Positions 32,268 through 44,002 of a DNA stretch of 64,000 nucleotides are shown here, in pieces. Position 1 is the first letter of the stretch. Each line of letters opens with the position of its first letter. The translations under genes were made by a program, and so were the position numbers. The DNA lies in the NCBI GenBank assembly GCA_020975725.1, contig QXJR01000030.1, positions 248,001 through 312,000 of the forward strand. Direction: 5' to 3'. Source of the DNA: Picocystis sp. L7. Its lineage: Eukaryota > Chlorophyta > Picocystophyceae > Picocystales > Picocystaceae. The notes beneath the pieces are model-generated. The model saw only the letters and a list, made by a program, of their open reading frames with translations. It was not told where the DNA came from and searched no databases.

Positions 32268-34969
32268 ACTTGGATTGAATTGCTTCATTAGGCGGCCGTG
32301 GCACTTGTCTGCCGAAATAAAGTATCAAATCTTTCTCAAGCCCCCCCCATAGCCATGTGTATGGATCTAATGCACCATTCAGCACTACTTGTCCCTTTTC
32401 CAGAATGAAGGACATTGGTGGGGGCATTTTTTAAGTTCTCAAAAGCTTGGGATGCCAGGGCTGGCTCTTTTTGCCCTTTTGCGGGACTTGAAGAAACAGG
32501 GATGTGCAGAGCATGAAGTTGAAAAGAATTGTGTGTTTGCTTGGGGAGTATGTGTGTCTCGAAATGTAGAAATGCACGTTGTTTTGTTAGCTCCAAAAGT
32601 TTGTCTATGTTATGTTTGTATGGCACATTTGGCGATTTCTTTCGCTCATGAGGACATTTTGTTTGGATTGAGCCCAAACTTTGTGTGAGTTTTCTGACCC
32701 TTCGATTCTTCCTTCCTTCGTTTGAATGGACTGTTTTTATCTGAACCATTTTCCACTAAAGGTGGGAATCAAGTTCCTGCCTCCTTCCTTGTATATTCAT
32801 AGAAGAAGGTGTTTGTCTTTTGTGCTTGTGAACTCGAACGGAATGTCAGTCCTCTCAAACATGCCTTTCGTCCCGCATGAGCAAGCCAAGGGCGATTCTA
32901 GGAGCTTGCGTTTCACGGTGCTATAAGCATTCTAGGGAAACAAGCGGTGTCTCCAAGGAACTCTTCGTGGATGTAATGCAAGTGCATGCATCTTGTTTAC
33001 CGGATCTGGATGTGGACACTCGTTCAGAAATAAGGGTTTGGGTTGACAAACGATGAGGATTGTTCTCTACATTTGGCAATGTGTCCATGGCTTGCTAGGC
33101 ATGGACTATCCCTTACATGTTTGTGCCATGTTTGCCAAATGTTCAGACATCGTTGCGTGATACCAATGGGCACAGAATTCACGAAACGATAGGTGGGTTT
33201 GGAAACGTTAGCTTAATTTTCATGAAAGGTCTTCAATCCATTTATTGCCATAGATCAATGAAGGAACAAGGGGTAACGTGCTTCGATTGCAAAGACAAAA
33301 AGAATCATAACTATTCTCCGCAACATTGAAGTTTTGATTTCGAATGTTGTGCGGGTGCCGAGCATCTTTTTGAATAAATGGGATGTTGTCATTTTGCCAA
33401 CGTGTGGTTATCGTGCAACATCGACAATGTTTAACCACTGTATAAGCAACGGGGCTTGGGGTGAAGTATAACATCAAACACACGCTAATGGTTTTGTTGA
33501 AATGATATAATTTGATCCGTCACACGATGTACTTAACAACACTTCATATGTCGTACAACAATTTGCTCCACCAATAAAAAATTGTTTTGCCAAGCATATG
33601 TCCAACGAAGAAGATTCATTTGTTGGATGTTTATTGTGAAAGGAGCATTGTGAGACTATCAATATAACTCCATACTCCCGAAAAGGACGACTTGTTTTTT
33701 AAACATGTTCTACATCCAATTGGAGTGGGCCCGTTCCCAAAGTAAATGAGCCTTTTCATTGTCGACGGTATCTTTCAAAACCTTGCATTTCCTTCGCTGA
33801 GTATGATCAATCGTATTCACTGTGTTGGACATACATCGAAGAGAACGATCATGAAGCCAAGCGTCAAATAGGTAATTGTCTTTTTATTGAAACAACTCAT
33901 ATTGACGGCCTAGGCCCCTTTGCACCTCTTATGTATATGTGCCGTCGTAGTAAGCTAGCCACCCTATTTATCAAGCATATGAGTTTGCCTCTTCTTTTTC
34001 TCCTACGTTCAAGTGCGCACGCCCCGATTGCTTGGCTTGCAAGGCTCCCGGCGTGGTACTATAGGAGGCCCAAGCCATCTACACTCGGGCAAAATCTACA
34101 GATTCCCTTCGTTTCTCGAGAGCTATACAATCTTCTTCTATGGAAGGCATAAAGATAGATAGCATGCAAGACCGCAACAAGTTCTTCGTTTGCATGAAAT
34201 AATTGCCGAAAGAATATTTCAATGTAGGGTATCTTACAAAATTTCGTCCTCTCCAACATTTGCACGTCTGTGTCTTCATCAATTTTCCTTCAACTGCTCT
34301 TCAAGAAGGTACTCATCCTTGAAGAAAAATTCAACATTGTGTACCTCCTCGATTGCGCCTCCCCTAGGAGCCCTTTCACCAAACGGTAAGGCTTGAAACG
34401 TGGCTAGTCGGGCAAAGTTTCCATAGCATAATGATTGTCTGCTTTGTTGCGTCCTGTTGTGGACGAAGGTACAGTCTTCCTCTCGCAAAGGCGACTGATT
34501 GCGCACGTGAGAAGGTGGAGGTCAATGGAGCGGAAGTTCAACGGCAAGAAGTGGTCGTTTTCATGATCCCTTGAGGGCCCTACATAGCCTCTCATAAGGG
34601 GGGGTGTTTCAGCCTTATCCGCCCGAAGATCCTGCCAAACAGAATCTTCCGGATGTTTGGATGACCAATCAGAAGGTTAGGACACAGTTCCCCATGAAGA
34701 ACCGAGTAGCTGCTGTGTACGCGACCGTACGATCCTTTCGGGGAGTACCCTCGGGATTGGGGTGCTCTCGATCCCGTCCCCAGTCCCTCTCAGTCCTAGT
34801 AAAGGTGGGGGACTGTTCCTTTATCGGGGATCGGGGATCCTTACTGATTGATTGGGAAAGGGGCAGTCCCCCTTTCCAACTAAATCTTGTGCTGAAGCAC
34901 CAAAACAAAGCATGTCTATCCGAGTCCGGGGCCCGTCCAGGGGCGATCCGGGTCTAACAAGGTAGGGGG
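32268..34969. other. Gene-free region left of Copia element 2
   Basis: About 2.7 kb with no recognisable gene, moderately AT-rich and with only short frames. From about 34604 to the LTR, GC content rises and the sequence resembles in texture the DNA on the far side of the element (38228 onward). Both may belong to one older element split by the Copia insertion. Confidence 0.5.
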
Positions 34970-35451
34970 TGTTGAAATATCGATTTCTTCTGAGATTAAA
35001 CTCACTGTTCCACGCACTGTTGTGACGTGGTTGTGAACCGCTGTGCAGTATGTCTTTCGCTACTGCGCTGGGTAATAGATACCCTTTTCCGCTTCTTCAA
35101 TGTGTTCTCTATCCTTCGACAACGAGTTTCGATGCGTTGGCTCGATGGCAAGAGAATTCTGGTGTGAAGGGGATGACTTCGTCAAAGTTCTGTATTACAA
35201 GGCATGCACTGCGCTCTTAAATAGTCGCAGGTGTTCGATTCCGTCCAATGTATTCTCATTGGTATACTTGAGTGTATTCGACAGTCGTATGTCGAATTCT
35301 ATGATTCGTTCTTGCACGACGTTTGTTCGTCGCTGGTCATGTTGTCGGTGATCCACATGTCGAGCTGTCGATCGACCCTTCACCTTGGTCGAAGGACTTG
35401 GTCTTGGAGGAAGAGCTGTAAACCCTAAACGAATTAACATTCGTTTCAACA
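34970..35451 (-). repeat. 3' LTR of Copia element 2 (element reads on the minus strand)
   Basis: A 482-bp repeat, TGTTGAAAT...TTTCAACA as read on the + strand, identical by eye to 37746-38227. It has perfect short inverted ends TGTTG/CAACA and is preceded by GGGGG. Confidence 0.95.
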
Positions 35452-37745
35452 CTCCCACTCAGCTCTGCTTCCGAGGGTTTCTTCATTCCAATGGTTGATC
35501 ATTTTCTGTAGTTTCCAGAGTTGGTTTATCACTGGCTTCACTTTGGTTTTCATTTGCAGCTGAATGGGTGTCATCAGTACCCATATCAGCCAATTCAGTG
35601 GGGGTATTCTCCCACTGGATTGGCTGGTGTTGGTAATTCACCAGCTCACCAAAGGTACGCTTCTCATATAATGTCGGTGTGTATTCACCCATCTTCTGTT
35701 CATTAAATCTGACATTTCTGCTTATGACCAGGTTATTTCCAACGAGTACTCTGTAAGTGGCAGAGTTTTCATATCCGAGAAAAATTCCTGCTTTGCTCCG
35801 TGGTTCGAACTTGCTTGCTAGCTTGTGTTTGGGTTGCAGCACCCAGCACTGGCAACCAAACACACGTAGGTTCTTCAAGACTGGTTCTTTTCCTGTGAGT
35901 TTCTCATAGGGTGAACATTTATCTGAATTGATGGATGGTGGTACTTTGTTTCTGGTATAGCAGTAATTGCGGACAGCTTCACCCCAATATTTCGGTGGTA
36001 AGTTGCTGTCTGCAAGCATGGTGCTGGCGTGATCTCGGAGATCACGGTTGAATCGTTCAGCGTCATTCTGTTCAGGTGAGTAACCAGCGGTAAGTTCGTG
36101 CAGAATTCCACGTTCATCCAGGTATTTCTTGAGGTCAGAACCTAGGAATTCCTGACCACGATCTGTTCTTATGGTCTTCACTTGGATACCTCCAGAGTGT
36201 TTTTCCAGGTTGGTCAGAGCTTGTTTGGTGTACTTTGCAGCCTCTCCCTTGCTGGTCATCAGGTAAGCCATTCCAAATTTTGTGGAGTGATCCAATACTG
36301 ACAGTATATGTGTGAATCCAGCAGGTGTTTCCGGCGTTATTGGGCCCATGACATCCAGGTAAATTAGATCGAGTGGTCGAAGCTCGTAATATTTTGGCTG
36401 ATGTTTTGCTGCGGTTTGCTTGCAGGTTATACAGGCTTCACACGGTTCATCAGTCTTATATGGTAAGCTGAGTTTCCGAATACGATCACTGTTTACGTGA
36501 CCCAGACGTTGATGCCATATTCTTGCAGTGGCTTGTAGGCAGTAATAGTTTCCAATTTTGCTGTTGACTGACAATATGATGTTGCCCTTTTTGATTCTGC
36601 ATCCTGCTGGGCTGAACGTTATTGTCATGCCTCTCTTGCACAGGCTATGCACAGAAATGAGATTGGTCGAAGCTTCCGGAATGTAGAGTACATTCTGCAG
36701 AATCAGTTTTGTTCTTGAACGGTTGTTCAAGGTCAACTCTGCAGTTCCCATGAGCTGAGAGGTAAGTATAGTACCATCTGTGATTTGGACTTCAGTTTGT
36801 TTCTTACGTATTGTACTGACATCAAGAATACTCTTGTTTCTAGTTATGTGCCATGAGGCACCTGAGTCTATGATCCAGTCACCATTGGTTTTTGATGTGA
36901 CTTTGCCTGGTAATGCGGACATCAATTTTTGTACCTCTTTTCTTTTGCTTTTGAACTTACCTTTGGTCTTATACTTGTTAGGTACAACTGGTCCTTCGAT
37001 GCCGTGGTCTCTCATTATATTTCTGCAGGTGTCAACTTCGTGCCCGATCTTTTGACAGTATTGACACTTCAGTTTCTGTTTTTGTGCAGGTATTGGACAG
37101 ATTGCTTGGGTTGTGTGAGAAGGTTCACCGCTGAAGCAACTCACATTAATGCTGAGCTTAGCTTCTTCACGTACCAAGATCCTTCTGATTTCAGCAAATG
37201 ACTTTTTTTCTCCCACTAAGTCAAGCATTGTGGTAAGAGTATTATACTCTGCAGGTAAAGCATTCAATGCGATCGTGGTCTTTTCCTTTTCAGTGATTGT
37301 TACACCGATGTTCCTCAAGCCATTTGTGATTTGTACTAACCTGTTTAGGTAGTGTTCAATGCTCTCTTCACTTGCTTTTCTGAACTTGTGTAATTCAGAC
37401 TTTAATGCTCGTTCACGCACATATCCAGTTTCTTCATACAAGTCTTTCACACCTTTCCAAATCTGATAAGGTGTTTCACAATGTACCACATTATCAACAT
37501 AATCACTTTGAATACACTGTAATAGTCTGAATCTTGCTGAGTCCATTTTCTGCAATATTGTTTTATCTTTTTCTTTTTCCTCCTTGGTGGGTTCACTCAT
37601 AGTGACTGCCCACAGTCCATTGAGACGAAGGTGATTCTCCATTCTGAAGAACCAGTCCTTCCAATTTTCTCCATCTAGTAAGGGAACACTGTTAAGCTGT
37701 GTGGGATCATTCATGGTTATGCTCATAGCTTCAAGGCTCTTAACC

Positions 37746-38227
37746 TGTTGAAATATCGATTTCTTCTGAGATTAAACTCACTGTTCCACGCACTGTTGTG
37801 ACGTGGTTGTGAACCGCTGTGCAGTATGTCTTTCGCTACTGCGCTGGGTAATAGATACCCTTTTCCGCTTCTTCAATGTGTTCTCTATCCTTCGACAACG
37901 AGTTTCGATGCGTTGGCTCGATGGCAAGAGAATTCTGGTGTGAAGGGGATGACTTCGTCAAAGTTCTGTATTACAAGGCATGCACTGCGCTCTTAAATAG
38001 TCGCAGGTGTTCGATTCCGTCCAATGTATTCTCATTGGTATACTTGAGTGTATTCGACAGTCGTATGTCGAATTCTATGATTCGTTCTTGCACGACGTTT
38101 GTTCGTCGCTGGTCATGTTGTCGGTGATCCACATGTCGAGCTGTCGATCGACCCTTCACCTTGGTCGAAGGACTTGGTCTTGGAGGAAGAGCTGTAAACC
38201 CTAAACGAATTAACATTCGTTTCAACA
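37746..38227 (-). repeat. 5' LTR of Copia element 2
   Basis: Partner of 34970-35451, followed by GGGGG. In the element's own direction this is the upstream LTR. Confidence 0.95.
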
Positions 38228-39660
38228 GGGGGTCCCTTACGAGGAGCCCGGATACCAAGGTCATCTCAGGATCAGGTCTTCGAAGGAGACCTGGCCAAAG
38301 GCACCTTTTGAAAGGGGGCCTTACAGCTTCTATGCCATTGCAGATATGCCAACACCGCTAACACATCAACTTCAACGAGTCATGAAACCATCGAGGAGTA
38401 ACGCGAATAATTTGAATGGAAGCAAGTGGTGCTCGACTTCACTATCTTCTGTACGCTTCTTTGATATTAGTTATCAACGGGTTGATGTTTTGTAGGACGT
38501 TTCTATTGCATCCTCATTCAATCGGCTAGCTTAGACGAGACAAATATGAATGCATTTATTTTCAGTCTTGGTATTTGGAAATAAAAACTAGAAACTCGTT
38601 GCTTCAATTTTTGGTTTCAAATAACCCATTGCATGCGCGAGTGTGTTGCATGTTGAATTGCAGCATCACCGGTCACCTTGTCAAAAGAGACAAGGAGTTT
38701 AGAGTACAATGGATTTTGATGGCGTCAATCCACGAGGCCCTCTCGGCTTCGCTGCAAGGATGTTGCCTTTAAAGTACAGCAGTGACAGCATAATTGTTTG
38801 CCAAGCTTGTAGTTCGTTCAAGAGGAGATGATTGACGCTTGGACTCGCAATGTTGCGCCCAGCCCTCTCGAGACACCTGTCTTGCCGAGGTTGTCCTTCG
38901 ACGATGAGGAATATGCACTCAATCGTGAGGCTTTTGAGAGGTTCTCAATTATATTCGGGCCATTCACTTGGGACTTGTTTGCCTCGCCAAACAATGCCCA
39001 ATGTCCGGCCTTCTTTACACGGGAGACCAATGCTCTCGCCCAAGAATGGGCTAGTCTTGGCAACCTATGGGCACACCCACCCTGTTGCCTCATTGACTCC
39101 GTGATAGGCAAGCTGGAGGCCGAACCTAGAGCCCTTGTGACCATGATCACTCCGCATTGGCCAAAGGCTCCCTGGTTCCCTCGCTTGCAGCATCTCGCTA
39201 CCTACCAGGAGGTACTAGGGATGCATGAGGGAATATTCTCGGATGCCCAAGGAAGGCCCTTGCCTTCCCCTCACTGGGACGTCCTCCTTAGCCATGTCCC
39301 TAGGCGGATGCAGGGCCAGGACTAGCCCGAATAGGGACCGGTTTGTCCCCCTTTCTAATAAGGGCTCTGTGGCCGATGAACCGGATAAATACGCGGCTTA
39401 GCCACGGGCGGATTCCCCAATGGAGTTAAGATGTAATATTAATTGCGGCGGAGGGGAACGAGAACAACAACAACGTTCCTCAACGTTCCGCCCAACGGTC
39501 TCGAGCACCGCGGCGACACGAACGCACGAGCGAACGAGCGCGAACGCACGCCGACGCCACCACCCTCGTCGTCTTCGCGCCACAGGAAAAGGAGGTGGGC
39601 GCGCAAGCGCCACAGCAAGCCCACAATATGTTAACCAATCTTACTCGAATATATAGCTTT
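38228..39660 (+). mobile_element. Ty3/DIRS-like retroelement remnant, RNase H tail (fossil)
   Basis: Best part at 38828-39325: PFTWDLFASPNNAQCPAFFTRE, LWAHPPCCLIDSVIGKLEAEP and HWPKAPWFPRLQHLATY. This is the conserved tail after RNase H in Ty3/DIRS-type elements. It shares clear protein similarity with the fragment at 20600-21110. No ends were found. The preceding 600 bp (38228-38827) and the following 330 bp have no recognisable parts. It is broken and old; the neighbouring Copia element 2 is far younger. Confidence 0.6.
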
Positions 39661-41065
39661 AGCAGGATACGTTGCAGAAATTTTAGTAAATGATCTCGAA
39701 ATATCGATTACATGAGTGCACATCTTTAGAAGGTACAAGTTCACCACTTTCTCGCATCCGTTCACGTCAAAGATGCGCTTGACCTAAATCTTGAGGCAAC
39801 CCAACGAAGTCTACAAGGGGAATCCCCGATGTCTATCGCGCGCATGCTCACTTGTTGAAGAAGGCCTCTACCAACATGCTTCGCCAATTGGTTGTAATTC
39901 CCCTAATGCCTTGGTGTTTCACCACACGAGTCCTTCACAAGCCGGCGCCTTTGTAGGGTAATCTTTGACTTGCGTCCTACGAACCATGATGGCATGAGCC
40001 TTCGTGGCGTCAAAACCCTTCGAAATCATCCCACCAAGCGCCTTTCCGTGAACGAGCATTACTTTGCGTCGAAAGAACCGGTCCAAGTCTTAGAAGCGAG
40101 CACGGACATTGCTCGAGAGATTCACTTCGTTGAGCATGCAAACCATTGGAAATCCTTTGCTTTTGTTCTCCATTGTTGTAGTGCATAGCGCGACCATTCA
40201 TCGTAATGGACGATGTACAAGAGACAATCAACAATCCTTTCTCAATTTTGGCATCTCCATGATGGATTCCCATCTTGGTTATCGGTGCCCTTGTGGAAGG
40301 CATGCATCGTGGAACGTTGGGAATCCATATTGGGATGGTCGCATGCATTTCGAGGGTATGGTTATTGAACCATCCGATCGATTGAAACGCTTCAGATCCC
40401 TTCATTTTGCAGTATTGATGACCTTCCTTGATCTTCAACGGTCGAATATCATGGACCAATGAAGGAAGGCATTTTTCAAACAACATTTCGTACAATTGTT
40501 CTACGCAAATTTCACACGTCTTGCGCACCCGGAACGATTGCAATGCTTGCTTGCTTGGCGTTTGATATCGGTTGATTCCTCGTGCATCACGAAATTGCCT
40601 TTCACCACTTGCAAGGGCTCTTCGCTCAAGTAGTGGTGCAAGGATCCAAACTTTCGAGTCGGGGCTTCAACGTAGACCGTGAACCCATGCCACCTCCCGT
40701 GCGTCGCGGGGACAGGGATCGGCGCGCGATGGATGGATGGAACAACGGACGTAGTTTTCGAAATGTTCGTTTTCGCGGGTCTCTTTTCATGCGTTGCGGC
40801 AGCCATCCCACTTGGGATCGTCGGGTCGGTGTTGGATCCAGGATCGATCCATCGATTTTCCCCCATCCTTCCTGGTGTTCCCATCCCCCCATTGTAGAGG
40901 AGAGGGTTGGATTGGTCTCGATCGTAGGTTCAAGATGGAGGCTCTTCCCAGGCGACCCGTACCGACACGTGTGTGGATGGACAACTTTGGCGAGTGTGGC
41001 TCGTGGCTCGTGGTGTGGCGTGGTGTCGCCAGTGGGTTCCCTTCGCATCGACCTGCTTCTTCATC
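39661..41065. other. Gene-free region, then promoter side of the LMW-PTP-like gene
   Basis: The stretch 39661-40580 is moderately AT-rich with short broken frames. From about 40680 it is GC-rich with CACGTG-like words and may be promoter. No gene recognised. Confidence 0.5.
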
Positions 41066-42124
41066 ATGCACCTTGGACCGTCATTGCAAAGGAGCGTGGA
41101 TGGAAGAAACATCCGTGTTCACGGTGCGCAACGACGTCATGGGAAGACGCAAGGCTGCAAGGCGTGGTGTGCACACCGATATTGGAATCTGCGGTCGAAC
41201 CCTTCCCCTCACCATCGCCATCACCACAGCAAATCGAGCGGGAAGGGCCCCTCCTGCTCCTGCGTCGCTACTTCTTCTTCACACGAAGAGGATGGAGAAG
41301 GCGCGTTCCATTCGAATCACGTGGACGAAGGGGATCACCCAAGGGACGCCAAAGACACACGTGAATGGGACGTGTCTTCGGTGACGGTGAAGCCACAGTT
41401 TCGAGACGCATCCCACGAGGAAGAGGAAGCACAAGAGGACGAGTCGGATGCCGCATGGCTTCACGTGGCGGTGGTGAGCGAAAGCGGCCTGTGTCGCGCA
41501 CCTTTGGGAGCTGCTCTGTTGCGAAAGGCACTTGGCAGGTGGGCCAACCACGTGGATTCGATGTCCAACGAGAAGGTGCAAGTGCATGCACGTGCATCCA
41601 AGACGCACTGTTCAGGATTGGAAATGGAAAGAGACGCGAAAGAGTTGGGAGACCGAAGAGATGTGGTGTGGAAACCACAAGATGGACGCGCGAAACCCAT
41701 CCAAAGTGTGTCCAAATACGACCTGGTGCTGGTGGTGGACAAGTACGCGCTCGAAGACGTGATGCGAGACGCAGCCGTGGACGACCTGGCCAGAAAGGCA
41801 GAACGAGGAGGAACTCTCCTGTCCACGCGGGTGAGGCTGCTGGGAGAGTATGCGACCGACACAACACACCGTCAGAAAGACGTGGAAGATCCACTCTACG
41901 GAAACGCGGGAGGAGAAACGCAAAGAAAAGCTTTGGAAAAGGCAGCCGAACACCTGGAAGACGCGTGCAACGGGGTGGCACGCCTGCTGCAGGAGATGGT
42001 GGACCGGGAAGAACACCAAACCAAGGAACAATGCCAAAAGGCCATCCAAGAATACCTTGAAAACCTGGCCAACGATAGGCCAGTGGAGTGGATGAAGCCA
42101 CCCATGCTGCAAGACAAGGCATGA
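41066..42124 (+). CDS. Low-molecular-weight protein tyrosine phosphatase-like protein without the catalytic Cys
   Basis: The C-terminal two thirds follow the LMW-PTP fold in order. The P-loop region reads HVAVVSESGLCRAPLGAALL (about residue 134 on), then YDLVLVVDKYALEDVM, RVRLLGEYA, VEDPLYG (matching the family's general-acid DP motif) and a last helix LEDACNGVARLLQEM. In active enzymes the loop is V-C-x-G-N-x-C-R-S. Here the first Cys, the nucleophile, is Ser (codon AGC), and Gly-Asn is replaced by Ser-Gly, while the second Cys and the Arg remain. It is therefore probably a pseudophosphatase that binds a phosphorylated or anionic ligand. The start is uncertain: Met at 41066 is the first in-frame ATG seen, but residues 1-100 look unlike protein and an upstream splice is possible. 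The region 41293-42124 is secure. Confidence 0.65.
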   Translation: MHLGPSLQRSVDGRNIRVHGAQRRHGKTQGCKAWCAHRYWNLRSNPSPHHRHHHSKSSGKGPSCSCVATSSSHEEDGEGAFHSNHVDEGDHPRDAKDTREWDVSSVTVKPQFRDASHEEEEAQEDESDAAWLHVAVVSESGLCRAPLGAALLRKALGRWANHVDSMSNEKVQVHARASKTHCSGLEMERDAKELGDRRDVVWKPQDGRAKPIQSVSKYDLVLVVDKYALEDVMRDAAVDDLARKAERGGTLLSTRVRLLGEYATDTTHRQKDVEDPLYGNAGGETQRKALEKAAEHLEDACNGVARLLQEMVDREEHQTKEQCQKAIQEYLENLANDRPVEWMKPPMLQDKA

Positions 42125-42385
42125 ATCCCACCTGATGCTCCCCGATTGCCGTGGGCAGCATATGCGAGGGCTCTGAATGATCGTCAAAACCTTGCTAGAA
42201 GATCCAGCAGCCTACGCATAGAAGGGCGGGTGCACCAAGCGTGCATCCATCCTCGACTCGTTTCGCCTCACGCTTCATGGTCAAATGCTGAGGCTGTAGG
42301 GATGCAGGATGGGAGAGAGATTGCATGAAAGTTTCCATCTAAAGAAAGACAAACGAAAAAAATGTTGCAAAAATATACCCACACC

Positions 42386-44002
42386 CTACATATCGATGAA
42401 GGTAACCTCTTCAATAGAAGGAATGGCCATGACCTTCTCAAGGGTAGCTTGATCTGGGGTCTCATCCACGCCCAGTGCTACAAGTGCTTCCCCTGCTGCA
42501 GATCTGGCAACGGTCATGAACGAAATGTTCACACCTGCGCTTCCCAAGATGGTGCCCACTTGGCCGATCATACCAGGTCTGTCCTGTTGACGGCCTAGCA
42601 GCAAGCTGCCCACCAAGGCTACTTCAACCATATTCTCGCCTACCTTGGTAAGGTAGGGGATACCGTTCACCACCTCGCCAGCAAGCTCGATCTCCCCTGC
42701 CGCGTTTACTGCTCCAGTAAATTTGCTTTTGCTCTTCACCGTCAATGTGATCTTCTTCAGAACTTCTGAGCCTTCCGCAGGGACACTCTCCTCAACGATC
42801 TGAAGCCCTCTCTTCTTCGCAGTGAAGTCTGCATTGACAAGGTTGATGATAGAAGTAGTGGTGGGTTCAATCAATCCCTTGATTGCCATCGCACGCAGCA
42901 GCCTGGTGTCCAAGTCGTCGCTCCTCGAAGACGCATAGGACAGCTTGACGGAGTTCATGCCACCAACGCAGAGCTGGACAGCAATTCGGCCTAGACGGTC
43001 TGCCAGGGCCACATAAGGCTTGAGTTCTTCCAAAACTTCAGCTGCAACCATGGGGGCATTCACAGCGGTAGCCGACAGCTCCCCGTTCAGAGCTCCCAAG
43101 ACAGCTTCCGCGATTTCCACCGCAACACCCTCCTGGGCTTCTACAGTGGATGCACCCAGATGAGGTGTGCACACCACGTCTTCCCTCTTGACGAGCGGGT
43201 TTCCTTCCTCAGGAGGTTCACTGCAGAATACATCCAAGGCGGCCTGTGCGACCGTTCCATCATCCAAAGCAGCCGCAAGATCCGCTTCATTGATCACTTC
43301 TCCACGGGCCACGTTGACAATCCTGGCTCCTTTTTTCATCTTGGCGAACGCCGTCTTGTTGAAGATGCCTTTCGTGGAATCGGTCAACGGCATGTGAAGG
43401 GAGAAGAAATCTCCCCTGGCCAACGCCTCATCGAAGCTGACCAGCTCTACACCAATTGCACGAGCACGGTCTGCAGATGCGTATGGATCGTGGGCAATCA
43501 CCTTCATGCCCAGACCTTTGGCGCGTCTTGCAACCTCGGATCCGACCTTGCCGAATCCCATCACGGCCAGGGTTTTGTCCACCAGCGAAACACCGACATA
43601 CTTGGACCTTGCCCACTTGCCTTCCTTCATGGATGCATCTGCCTGCGCCACATTCCTGGCCAAGGCGCAGAGAAGTGCCACGCCATGCTCTGCAGCAGCC
43701 ACTGTGTTGGCCGTCGGGGCATTCACGACAAGGCATCCTAGTTCCGTGGCGGCTTGGAGATCAACATTGTCAATGCCTACACCTGCTCTTCCAACTACCC
43801 GCAGGCGCCCCTTGGACGCCTCGAATACCTCACGAGTGATTTTTGTACCGGATCGGACGATGACTGCGTCACATAGAGAGATTTTGGCTTTAAGGTCCTC
43901 AGGGCTCAAATCGTAGCTGCAATCCACGTTGCAGCTTTTTTTCAGGAGTTTCAGACCAGCATCTCCTAGTTTCTCGGGGACGAGCACAGTGGGTCTACTA
44001 TC
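42386..44002 (-). CDS. PHGDH: D-3-phosphoglycerate dehydrogenase, plastid type (5' exon not resolved)
   Basis: First enzyme of the phosphorylated serine pathway, oxidising 3-phosphoglycerate with NAD. Seen in order: VLVPEKLGDAGL, GRAGVGIDNVDLQAATELG, LAVMGFGKVGSEVARRAKG (Rossmann loop), ARGEVINEADLAAALDDG (Arg and Glu region) and CTPHLGASTVEAQEGVA (catalytic His). A long regulatory ASB-like domain and a C-terminal ACT domain (RPGMIGQVGTILGSAGVNISFM) follow. Arrangement and length fit plant and cyanobacterial type-I enzymes that bind serine for feedback. No in-frame ATG exists between the upstream stop near 44063 and the conserved start. A splice acceptor CAG at 44005-44003 leads into DSRPTVLVPEK, so a short 5' exon, probably coding a transit peptide, lies upstream; I could not fix it. 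Confidence 0.93.
   Translation of the reverse strand, partial: DSRPTVLVPEKLGDAGLKLLKKSCNVDCSYDLSPEDLKAKISLCDAVIVRSGTKITREVFEASKGRLRVVGRAGVGIDNVDLQAATELGCLVVNAPTANTVAAAEHGVALLCALARNVAQADASMKEGKWARSKYVGVSLVDKTLAVMGFGKVGSEVARRAKGLGMKVIAHDPYASADRARAIGVELVSFDEALARGDFFSLHMPLTDSTKGIFNKTAFAKMKKGARIVNVARGEVINEADLAAALDDGTVAQAALDVFCSEPPEEGNPLVKREDVVCTPHLGASTVEAQEGVAVEIAEAVLGALNGELSATAVNAPMVAAEVLEELKPYVALADRLGRIAVQLCVGGMNSVKLSYASSRSDDLDTRLLRAMAIKGLIEPTTTSIINLVNADFTAKKRGLQIVEESVPAEGSEVLKKITLTVKSKSKFTGAVNAAGEIELAGEVVNGIPYLTKVGENMVEVALVGSLLLGRQQDRPGMIGQVGTILGSAGVNISFMTVARSAAGEALVALGVDETPDQATLEKVMAIPSIEEVTFIDM

Larger units (their letters stand above)
34970..38227 (-). mobile_element. Young Copia-family element carrying gag, protease and integrase only
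   Basis: A 3.26-kb element with two 482-bp LTRs that I cannot tell apart, and a 5-bp GGGGG duplication on both sides (34965-34969 and 38228-38232). The interior holds one open frame, 37726-35483 on the minus strand, 747 codons. It covers Copia gag (LDGENWKDWFFRMENHL, a UBN2/gag_pre pattern), a CCHC knuckle (CQYCQKIGHEVDTC), protease (WIIDSGASWHIT), the integrase zinc site (HQRLGH...CEACITCKQ) and the integrase core (DRGQEF, GYSPEQNDAERFNRDLRDHA). Parts for reverse transcriptase and RNase H are not seen between the LTRs, so it is probably non-autonomous. The frame itself looks whole. Insertion is very recent, judging from LTR identity. The sequence next to the 5' LTR, GGTTAAGAGCC, does not look like the usual initiator tRNA-Met primer site. 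Confidence 0.93.
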
